In this document: piece by piece, positions 7,191-12,273 of the stretch
How the letters are laid out: the number at the start of each line of letters is the position of its first letter
Position numbering within the stretch: the stretch's first letter is position 1
From: Pseudomonadota bacterium
Lineage (GTDB): Bacteria > Bdellovibrionota > Bacteriovoracia > Bacteriovoracales > Bacteriovoracaceae
DNA: 12,273 bases
NCBI GenBank assembly: GCA_023432655.1
Contig: JAEYUK010000350.1
Coordinates: forward strand, 1 to 12,273
Direction: 5' to 3'
Program-made: the position numbers and the translations under genes
Notes under the pieces: model-generated
The model's database searches: none
Told to the model about the DNA's origin: nothing
What the model saw: only the letters and a program-made list of their open reading frames with translations

Positions 7191-8081
7191 TTAATACACC
7201 CATGGAAATTTCTCAAACTCAGGTTGTCTCTTTTCAAGGAATGAGTTTCTTCCTTCCTGAGCTTCCTCTGTTCCATAAGCTAAGCGTGTGGCCTCACCAG
7301 CATAGACTTGTTGTCCCACAAGACCGTCATCAATGAGGTTAAAACCAAATTTAAGCATTTTGATCGCAGTCGGGGATTTATGACAAATGATATCCGCCCA
7401 CTCTAAACCCACTTTCTCCAGATCAGCGTGAGGAACAACCTTATTCACCATTCCCATCTGGAAAGCTTCTTCTGCTGAATATTTTTGCTCAAGGAAGAAG
7501 ACTTCCCGGGCACGCTTTTGACCCACCTGGCGAGCGAGATAGGCAGAACCAAATCCACCATCAAAACTCGCGACTTTGGCATCAGACTGCATGAAAATCG
7601 CGTGCTCTTTAGAGGCAATAGTCATATCGCAGACAACGTGAAGAGAGTGACCGCCACCCACTGCCCAGCCAGGGACCAAAGCGATCACGACTTTAGGCAT
7701 GAAGCGAATCATGCGTTGAACTTCCAGAATATGGAGCCTTCCATGAGCGACGGGCATGCCGGGTTTTGAATCCTTGTATTCATATCCGGACTTACCGCGA
7801 ACATTTTGATCCCCGCCAGAACAGAAGGCCCAGCCGCCGTCTTTTGACGAAGGACCGTTTCCAGTAATGAGAATGGCACCGACATCGTTTTGGCGGTGAG
7901 ACCATTCCAGGGCCGTTAAAAGTTCATCCACTGTCTGAGGTCTAAAGGCGTTCCTAAGATCAGGACGGTTGAAGGCGATACGAACAGCGCCGGTATGTTT
8001 TGCTTTATGAAAAGTTATGTCTTCAAATTTTACGTCAGTAACTTCATTCCACTGGGACGGATCAAAGAGAGGAGAGATCAT
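7191..8081 (-). CDS. menB: 1,4-Dihydroxy-2-naphthoyl-CoA synthase (MenB)
   Basis: A crotonase-fold enzyme that closes the second ring of the naphthoquinone from o-succinylbenzoyl-CoA. The 296-residue sequence is very typical: FNRPDLRNAFRP (37-48), FCSGGDQ (86-92), oxyanion-hole region GWAVGGGHSL (138-147), SFDGGFGSAYLARQVGQ (172-188), and the C-terminal RNSFLEKRQP (278-287). In the segment MQSDAKV, Asp167 occupies the position that is Gly in E. coli MenB and Asp in mycobacterial MenB. In the literature as I recall it, Gly goes with dependence on bicarbonate and Asp with independence, so this should be the bicarbonate-independent type. GAGG lies 8 nt before the ATG at 8081, and only 3 bp separate it from ubiE. 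Confidence 0.97.
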   Translation of the reverse strand: MISPLFDPSQWNEVTDVKFEDITFHKAKHTGAVRIAFNRPDLRNAFRPQTVDELLTALEWSHRQNDVGAILITGNGPSSKDGGWAFCSGGDQNVRGKSGYEYKDSKPGMPVAHGRLHILEVQRMIRFMPKVVIALVPGWAVGGGHSLHVVCDMTIASKEHAIFMQSDAKVASFDGGFGSAYLARQVGQKRAREVFFLEQKYSAEEAFQMGMVNKVVPHADLEKVGLEWADIICHKSPTAIKMLKFGFNLIDDGLVGQQVYAGEATRLAYGTEEAQEGRNSFLEKRQPEFEKFPWVY

Positions 8082-8084
8082 AAA

Positions 8085-8768
8085 TTAGGCCTCGTTATTT
8101 GCGTAGTAAATATAAGCGATACCACCAAAGACGGGAATGCAGCCGTAGTTAGTGAAACTCATATTCTCCTGCATGATTTCCACAAACTTTCTCCCTGAAG
8201 GGAAAGTTTCAGAAGAAGCGATGAGATACTCATAGGCATCTTTCCGGTTAGAGATAATGCCGAAGAGAGGAACGTATAATTTAAGAAGACCAAAGTAGAG
8301 TTCTTTATAAGGCTCATTATCCGGCTGACCGAATTCAAGAATATAAACGCCTTTGGAAACCCGGCCTAGCTCTTTAAGACCTAGTCCAAGATTTTCTACG
8401 TTTCTGATACCGAATGAGATTGTGGCAATATCAAAACTCTTATCCGCGAAGGGAAGCTTTTGAATGTCTGCTACCTGAAAATGCACTTTGTTGGGATTTG
8501 TTTTAGCGCGCTCCAAAGCGTGATCAATCATGCCTTGAGAGAAATCAATTCCTGTTACATTTCCTGAACAATGTTCTTTTAAGGCAAAAGCGATATCACC
8601 TGTCCCGGTCGCACAATCTAAGGCCGACTGAGGCTTTTGTTTTAAAGCAGTTTTAATAAACCATCTTTTCCAAAGACGGTGAGTCCCTAATGAGAGGATG
8701 TCATTCAAGGCATCGTACTTATGGGCAATATCGTCGAACATGACACGAACGAATTCAGCTTTTGACAT
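8085..8768 (-). CDS. ubiE: Demethylmenaquinone methyltransferase (UbiE/MenG)
   Basis: A class I SAM-dependent methyltransferase that adds the C-methyl group in the last step of menaquinone synthesis. At 227 residues it is slightly short for the family, which is about 230-250. The UbiE/COQ5 signature YDALNDILSLGTHRLWK is at 18-34. SAM motif I is ALDCATGTGD (49-58), the acidic residue ending strand 2 is Asp75 in GIDFS, ADIQKLPF (100-107) follows, and SFGIRNV is at 118-124. EFGQP (145-149) and the C-terminal GIAYIYYA are also family features. As all its neighbours are men genes, menG is an equally valid name. AAGGA inside the end of aroF lies 8 nt before the ATG at 8768, a good ribosome binding site. 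Confidence 0.96.
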   Translation of the reverse strand: MSKAEFVRVMFDDIAHKYDALNDILSLGTHRLWKRWFIKTALKQKPQSALDCATGTGDIAFALKEHCSGNVTGIDFSQGMIDHALERAKTNPNKVHFQVADIQKLPFADKSFDIATISFGIRNVENLGLGLKELGRVSKGVYILEFGQPDNEPYKELYFGLLKLYVPLFGIISNRKDAYEYLIASSETFPSGRKFVEIMQENMSFTNYGCIPVFGGIAYIYYANNEA

Positions 8769-8771
8769 GGA

Positions 8772-9539
8772 TTACATCCTTAATTCTTTACCAAAAATAG
8801 GAGCGAGTTTTTTTAGAGTAACAATCATTTCCTCAAACTGAGGAATGTTCAGGGCCTGCTGGCCATCTGAAAGAGCGCAGGCAGGCTCTGGATGAACTTC
8901 TACGATGAGCCCGTCGGCCCCAGCGGCAACAGCAGCATAGGCCGCATCCGCCACGTAAGGAGTAAGACCCATACTGTGGGAGGGATCCACTAAGACTTTG
9001 AATGGAGTATTCTTTTTAAGATAAATGACCGAACCCAAGTCTAAAAGATTTCTAAGTTTGTTATCAAAGGAACGAACACCACGCTCACAAAGGATGATGT
9101 TTTTTTCACCCAGATTGAAAAGATATTCGGCAGCCCCTAACCACTCGGAAATGGTGGCACTAAAAGCACGCTTCAAAATCACTGGGCGGTTATAGCGAGA
9201 AAGTTCCTTCAGGAGTTCGTAGTTGTACATATTGCGAGCACCCACCTGAAAGACAGAGGTGATTGGTAGAAGTGCTTCAATCTGACGAGCGTCAGTAACT
9301 TCAGTCACAAAATCAAATGGGATTTCTTTTTTTAGATTCTTTACAATCTCCATGCCTTCATCTCCCATACCCTGGAAGGATTTAGCATTGGTGCGCATCT
9401 TATGAATTCCGCCACGGATAAGTGTGGGACGATTTTCATTCATTAATATGGTCCTTAATTGATTCTCTGATTCTACGGCGCAAGGACCGGCGATCAAAAA
9501 GAGTTCATTAGGACGAAAGTTCAAACTGTTTGTTTCCAT
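8772..9539 (-). CDS. aroF: 3-Deoxy-7-phosphoheptulonate (DAHP) synthase, type I-beta, no regulatory domain
   Basis: This enzyme condenses phosphoenolpyruvate and erythrose 4-phosphate in the first step of the shikimate pathway. At 255 residues it is a bare catalytic barrel with no N-terminal ferredoxin-like or ACT domain and no chorismate mutase domain, so allosteric feedback is unlikely. Motifs: AGPCAVES (17-24, metal ligand Cys20), VGARNM (99-104), VILKRAFSATISEWL (120-134), CERGVRSF (151-158), VDPSHSMG (184-191, His188), EVHPEP (214-219, Glu214) and ALSDGQQAL (222-230, Asp225). One motif is unusual: where type I-beta enzymes normally read RGGAFKPRTSPYSFQG, this one has RGGIHKMRTNAKSFQG (42-57), with Lys47, Arg49 and Thr50 kept and the Pro replaced by Met. 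It is the first gene of the men operon; AAGG lies 7 nt before the ATG at 9539. Confidence 0.92.
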   Translation of the reverse strand: METNSLNFRPNELFLIAGPCAVESENQLRTILMNENRPTLIRGGIHKMRTNAKSFQGMGDEGMEIVKNLKKEIPFDFVTEVTDARQIEALLPITSVFQVGARNMYNYELLKELSRYNRPVILKRAFSATISEWLGAAEYLFNLGEKNIILCERGVRSFDNKLRNLLDLGSVIYLKKNTPFKVLVDPSHSMGLTPYVADAAYAAVAAGADGLIVEVHPEPACALSDGQQALNIPQFEEMIVTLKKLAPIFGKELRM

Positions 9540-9679
9540 AAATGGGCCTTATAAGACTTCTCGAATTAACACAGGTTTAACTAATTTTCCTCTTATTGGA
9601 AAGCGTAATCGTCCCCATTTCTCCTAGACATTGTCCCCTCTGGTGGGCTAATCATTTGTTTTATTTCAATTGGATATTT
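9540..9679. promoter_or_regulatory. Divergent intergenic region between the men operon and the plus-strand methyltransferase-rplS genes
   Basis: These 140 bp must contain the promoter of the minus-strand men operon and probably the promoter for the plus-strand genes starting at 9680. On the plus strand, TAGACA (9625-9630, 5 of 6 to a -35 box), a 16-bp spacer and GCTAAT (9647-9652, 4 of 6 to a -10 box) form a weak candidate. On the minus strand no convincing -35/-10 pair is visible. An 8-bp palindrome, CTTATAAG, lies close to the aroF ribosome binding site and may be chance. No operator or riboswitch is recognised. Confidence 0.5.
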
Positions 9680-10261
9680 ATGGGTTTTCCTGTCTCTTGT
9701 TATATCGGTCTTGTACACGGACCAATTCGCTCTAAAGATGGATCTGAGATCACCACTTCAGTGACGAACTTAGATATTCACGACATTGCTCGTTCAGCTC
9801 GGACTTTTGGTTTTAAACGGTATTTTTTGATAACCCCGATCAAGAACCAACAAGCGATGGTAAATAAGATCCTGGGATTCTGGGAGACGGATTCTGGACT
9901 GATTTACAATCCAGACCGCAAAAATGCCCTGGCCGAAGCGGAGGTTATTGATTCTATAGAGCTTGCCGTCGCCAAAATCACTGAGATCGAAGGGAAGAAG
10001 CCATGCGTTGTAGTGACGGGGGCCAACTTTGAATCCTATGATGGGCAAGAAAAAGAGCTGATGCGTAAGTTACAGCTTGACGGCAACCCTATGTTCTTGT
10101 TATTTGGTACAGGATGGGGATTAACTGCTCCGGTTGTTGAACAGGCCGATTTTCGGCTAGAGCCTATTTTTGGCATAGCAAATGACGGATATAATCATTT
10201 GTCTGTTCGTTCAGCAGTCGCAATTTATTGCGACCGACTGGCCCGAGCCTCTGGTCTTTAA
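9680..10261 (+). CDS. Putative SPOUT-class RNA methyltransferase, TM1570-like
   Basis: A 193-residue protein resembling the Thermotoga TM1570 family, which has the knotted alpha/beta (SPOUT) fold related to TrmD. Its substrate has not been established to my knowledge. Visible family features are VTNLDIHDIARSART (28-42), ITPIKNQQAMV (51-61), FGTGWGL (142-148), LEPIFG (160-165) and YNHLSVRSAVAI (171-182); the last three match the SAM-binding knot region. The family is normally encoded between trmD and rplS. Here rplS follows but trmD lies 9.6 kb upstream. I chose the ATG at 9680 because the family begins just before the VHGPI strand and GGA lies 5 nt upstream. The longer frame from TTG 9596 adds 28 residues that do not look like the family. 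Confidence 0.85.
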   Translation: MGFPVSCYIGLVHGPIRSKDGSEITTSVTNLDIHDIARSARTFGFKRYFLITPIKNQQAMVNKILGFWETDSGLIYNPDRKNALAEAEVIDSIELAVAKITEIEGKKPCVVVTGANFESYDGQEKELMRKLQLDGNPMFLLFGTGWGLTAPVVEQADFRLEPIFGIANDGYNHLSVRSAVAIYCDRLARASGL

Positions 10262-10269
10262 ATATTTTC

Positions 10270-10305
10270 CCGTCCCTCTGACACCAAAGTGATGTGAATG
10301 GACGG
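10270..10305 (+). promoter_or_regulatory. Candidate structured leader (hairpin) upstream of rplS
   Basis: CCGTCC (10270-10275) pairs perfectly with GGACGG (10300-10305) around a 24-nt loop. Inside the loop, CAC (10282-10284) can pair with GTG at 10289-10291 or at 10294-10296, giving alternative inner hairpins. The element fills most of the 62-bp gap between the methyltransferase stop and rplS, and ends 10 nt before the rplS Shine-Dalgarno sequence. L19 leader RNAs are known in other phyla, so autoregulation is plausible, but I cannot match this to a described family. Confidence 0.35.
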
Positions 10306-10314
10306 ATACGTTGT

Positions 10315-10318
10315 GGAG
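10315..10318 (+). promoter_or_regulatory. Ribosome binding site that decides the rplS start
   Basis: GGAG lies 5 nt before ATG 10324. It marks that ATG as the start, rather than the in-frame upstream codon at 10294, which falls inside the leader hairpin. Confidence 0.75.
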
Positions 10319-10323
10319 ACGTT

Positions 10324-10683
10324 ATGAATTTGATTGATCTTGTTGAGAAGAAGTACTCAAACCCGAATGCAGAGAAAATCTCTACTTTCAGAACTGGTGA
10401 CACGATTGAAGTTGCTGTTCGTATTAAAGAAGGTGAGAAGACTCGTATTCAGAACTTCCAAGGTGTATGCATTGCTATGAAACACCCAGGACAGATGAAC
10501 GGTCACTTCCGTGTTCGTAAAATTTCTGATGGTATCGGTGTTGAGCGTGTTTTCCCATTCCATTCGCCAGCAGTTGAAGGTGTGAAGGTTATCGCTCGCG
10601 GTAAATCTCGTCGCGCTAAGCACAACTACTTACGTAATAGAACAGGTAAAGCTGCTCGTATTGCTATCGATTACTCTCGTTAA
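10324..10683 (+). CDS. rplS: 50S ribosomal protein L19
   Basis: L19 sits at the interface of the two ribosomal subunits. The 119-residue length is normal. Conserved blocks include FRTGDTIEVAVRIKEGEKTRIQ (22-43), FQGVCIA (45-51), FRVRKIS (62-68), GIGVERVFPFHSP (70-82), the basic GKSRRAK (93-99) and YLRNRTGKAARI (102-113). Codon choice is visibly more biased than in the neighbours, with frequent CGT, GGT, GTT and GCT, as expected for a highly expressed ribosomal gene. It follows the TM1570-like gene by 62 bp and is followed by a strong terminator. Confidence 0.98.
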   Translation: MNLIDLVEKKYSNPNAEKISTFRTGDTIEVAVRIKEGEKTRIQNFQGVCIAMKHPGQMNGHFRVRKISDGIGVERVFPFHSPAVEGVKVIARGKSRRAKHNYLRNRTGKAARIAIDYSR

Positions 10684-10703
10684 TCAAAAGCGGATTCAAA
10701 GCT

Positions 10704-10734
10704 ACAAGGGCCCCTTTTGGGGCCCTTTGTATTT
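10704..10734 (+). terminator. Intrinsic terminator after rplS
   Basis: AAGGGCCCC (10706-10714), a TTTT loop and GGGGCCCTT (10719-10727) form a perfect 9-bp GC-rich stem 22 bp after the rplS stop, followed by a T-rich run with interruptions (TGTATTT). The stem is close to symmetric, but only the plus strand has a gene ending here. Confidence 0.85.
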
Positions 10735-10746
10735 CTGGTATTTAAA

Positions 10747-11505
10747 ATGAAATCACTTCTTATCTTCTTCCTTTTTATTCCTCTAAGTTTTGCTCAGTTT
10801 TCTCCCGAACTTCCTACAGAAGATTCTGAAGTGGTTCCGGTGTTAGTAAAACCCGAGGAGTCAGTGGTTGAGGAAGTAGTGAAAGAGGCAGAGCAGATTT
10901 CTTCACCGGAAGTCGCTCCATCTAAAAAACTTACAACCCAAGATTTAAGGGGCGATTCTCTCGGAACGGTCCTTATTGGATATCAGTTTCTTACGACTTG
11001 GATTCCTTCTAAATTAACATTTTCCTATACTCACATTTTTAATGAGCGTTGGTCACTGGAAGGGGAGTATTCCGGAGGGAGTATTAGTTTCCCGGTGGTA
11101 GGCATTGATTTAGGTAAGATCACCGAAAAGCGCTACTCCCTTCATTTCAGGCGTTATAGCGGGAATTCTTTTCACACGAGCTTCGGTTTAAGTTATAGCG
11201 AGTTTCAGGCACGCCTAGGCAGTGACTTCCTGGATGATATGGGAAATGAGATTAGATCAAGCTTTGAAGTGGAGAATCTTGGGGTCACGGCCGGTTTAGG
11301 GAACCGCTGGCAATGGGAAAATGGTTTTACGTTCGGGATTGATTGGGCGCGAATTAACATTCCTATCTTCGAAACTGCGGTCAGCGATAAGGTCTTAAAA
11401 CAAATTGATAAAGGCGATAGCGGAGACGTAAAAAAAGTTATCCGAACTTTTAACCGCATACCTACCTTTGTTCTTCTGGGTGTGAATCTAGGGTTTACTT
11501 TCTAG
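10747..11505 (+). CDS. Predicted outer-membrane beta-barrel protein, function unknown
   Basis: I do not recognise a named family. The 252-residue protein starts with a signal peptide (Lys2, hydrophobic 4-14, likely cleavage after Ala16 in SFAQ). A segment at about 20-60 is rich in Glu, Val, Pro and Ser and probably disordered, with patches such as VVEEVVKEAEQ. From about 70 onward the sequence alternates polar and aromatic or hydrophobic residues in repeated strands (for example KLTFSYTHIF, WSLEGEYSG, TSFGLSYSEF, FTFGIDWARI). It ends in LLGVNLGFTF, with the C-terminal Phe typical of BAM-inserted barrels. About eight strands would fit. A helical insert lies near 211-232. I chose the ATG at 10747 because it begins a proper signal peptide; the longer frame from 10717 starts inside the terminator. 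The start lies only about 20 bp after the terminator stem, and no clear promoter or Shine-Dalgarno is visible. Confidence 0.7.
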   Translation: MKSLLIFFLFIPLSFAQFSPELPTEDSEVVPVLVKPEESVVEEVVKEAEQISSPEVAPSKKLTTQDLRGDSLGTVLIGYQFLTTWIPSKLTFSYTHIFNERWSLEGEYSGGSISFPVVGIDLGKITEKRYSLHFRRYSGNSFHTSFGLSYSEFQARLGSDFLDDMGNEIRSSFEVENLGVTAGLGNRWQWENGFTFGIDWARINIPIFETAVSDKVLKQIDKGDSGDVKKVIRTFNRIPTFVLLGVNLGFTF

Positions 11506-11541
11506 ACGGAAAGAGTCCATTTATTGTATGACCAGCACACA

Positions 11542-12240
11542 ATGCTGGAACTAAAACTTATCTCTGAATACCCTCATGAAATTATTGCCACTGATGAAGT
11601 AGGGCGTGGACCTTTAGGGGGCCCGGTTGTGGTTGGGGCCGTTCGCCTTTTGATCGAAGACAAGGAAGCTTTTAAAAAACTTCTGCGCTTTCTAAAAACA
11701 AAAGGTATTCAAGATTCAAAAAAACTCTCTTCCTTCGATCGACTTCTGATGCTCGAGAAATTGGGAATTGCGCTGTCCGATTTTCGCCAAAAATCTCTGG
11801 TTGATATTAAAGGGCTTAGGATTAATTACGTGACCTGGGAGATGGATCACACAGTCATTGATCAGGAGAACATCCTGGCCGCTAGCCTTCGAGGAATGAA
11901 AGAAGCAAGCCTTGCTCTTTCAGAATGGAAAAATAATAAGACCTCTATTTTAATTGATGGCCACATGAAATTCAGATGGGGCACAGATGTATCTCCCTGG
12001 AATGAACACCCCATAATTAAAGGTGATTCGAAATCTTTACTTATTGGTCTGGCTTCCATCATCGCTAAAGAAAAGCGCGATGCTTACATGAGAGAGATGG
12101 ATGAACTATACCCGCAATATGGATTTGGCCGGCACTTTGGATATCCCACTAAAGAGCACCGACAAGCGATTGAGACATTCGGACCTTGCCCTATCCACCG
12201 AAAGAGTTTTAAAGGCGTTAAAGAATACGTCGGGGCTTAA
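11542..12240 (+). CDS. rnhB: Ribonuclease HII
   Basis: RNase HII cuts the RNA strand of RNA-DNA hybrids and starts removal of ribonucleotides from DNA. Numbering is from ATG 11542 (232 residues). The active-site carboxylates are Asp18 and Glu19 in ATDEVGRGPLGGPVVVGAV, Asp139 in ILIDGH and Asp162 in IKGDSKS. LASIIAKEKRD (170-180) and the C-terminal GYPTKEH with GPCPIHRKSF (200-223) are family signatures. The GRG motif that recognises the ribonucleotide 2'-OH is intact (21-23). A TTG at 11524, with AAAGAG 8 nt before it, is an alternative start that would add six residues; the ATG lacks a Shine-Dalgarno sequence. Association with trmD and rplS is the usual arrangement. It follows the barrel-protein gene by 36 bp (18 bp from the TTG) and may be cotranscribed with it. 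Confidence 0.96.
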   Translation: MLELKLISEYPHEIIATDEVGRGPLGGPVVVGAVRLLIEDKEAFKKLLRFLKTKGIQDSKKLSSFDRLLMLEKLGIALSDFRQKSLVDIKGLRINYVTWEMDHTVIDQENILAASLRGMKEASLALSEWKNNKTSILIDGHMKFRWGTDVSPWNEHPIIKGDSKSLLIGLASIIAKEKRDAYMREMDELYPQYGFGRHFGYPTKEHRQAIETFGPCPIHRKSFKGVKEYVGA

Positions 12241-12273
12241 GAACGAAATTCATTTTTCTAAAGTCTTCCATGC

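Noticed and set aside
9596..9679. Extension of the TM1570-like protein to TTG 9596
   Set aside because: The added 28 residues have no family resemblance, TTG has no Shine-Dalgarno there, and the ATG at 9680 fits the family N-terminus.
10294..10323. Extension of L19 to an upstream in-frame codon at 10294
   Set aside because: It lies in the leader hairpin. L19 proteins begin at the MNLIDLVE segment, and GGAG is placed 5 nt before ATG 10324.
10717..10746. Extension of the barrel protein to TTG 10717
   Set aside because: The start would sit within the rplS terminator and would put extra residues before a clear signal peptide.
12170..12273. Plus-strand open frame overlapping the end of rnhB and running off the window, ending in the translation LKNEIHFSKVFHA
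   Set aside because: The tail vaguely resembles the start of DUF721/DciA-type proteins, but the only start is a TTG without a Shine-Dalgarno, the overlap with rnhB would be 71 bp, and too little is visible to call a gene. An ATG at 12270 in another frame is equally undecidable.
1..12273. CRISPR arrays, tRNA or rRNA genes, insertion sequences, integrases, toxin-antitoxin pairs
   Set aside because: Looked for by eye on both strands. No regularly spaced repeats, cloverleaf-like elements, transposase motifs or small paired genes were found.

Overview
The window looks like a stretch of chromosome from a Gram-negative bacterium that makes menaquinone by the classical o-succinylbenzoate route. The order trmD, SPOUT-fold RNA methyltransferase (TM1570 type), rplS, rnhB is typical of deltaproteobacteria in the old sense and of Bdellovibrio relatives. 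A secreted protein ending in an outer-membrane-type C-terminal Phe supports a Gram-negative envelope. My best guess is Bdellovibrionota (Bacteriovorax/Peredibacter-like), from recall of gene order and protein style only, not from a search.

Layout. Bases 1-102 (+) are the last 33 codons of trmD. Facing it, with stop codons overlapping by 4 bp, is a soluble GAF-histidine kinase gene (99-1262, -). It lies downstream of a tightly packed minus-strand operon of nine genes, read in the order aroF (DAHP synthase), ubiE/menG, menB, menF, menD, menH, menA, menC, menE (9539 down to 1365). Most junctions abut, are 3 bp apart, or overlap by 4 bp (ATGA or GTGA); menA/menC and menC/menE overlap by more. A divergent intergenic region (9540-9679) separates this operon from the plus-strand genes: the TM1570-type methyltransferase (9680-10261), rplS (10324-10683) with a candidate structured leader, a strong intrinsic terminator (10704-10734), a predicted outer-membrane beta-barrel protein (10747-11505) and rnhB (11542-12240). 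Only 33 bp follow rnhB.

How the genes work together. DAHP synthase feeds the shikimate pathway that ends in chorismate. MenF, MenD, MenH, MenC, MenE and MenB then turn chorismate into 1,4-dihydroxy-2-naphthoyl-CoA. MenA prenylates the freed naphthoate at the membrane and UbiE/MenG methylates demethylmenaquinone. The one classical step with no gene here is the DHNA-CoA thioesterase. The plus-strand genes serve translation (tRNA m1G37 methylation, ribosomal protein L19, a putative RNA methyltransferase) and genome maintenance (RNase HII).

The most notable points are the placement of a complete, oppositely oriented menaquinone operon inside a usually contiguous trmD-rplS-rnhB cluster, a DAHP synthase with an altered substrate-binding motif, a MenE lacking the usual N-terminal region, the inverted repeat across the trmD/kinase stop codons, and the hairpin in front of rplS. 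I did not find a wholly new system: no CRISPR array, mobile element, tRNA or rRNA is visible.
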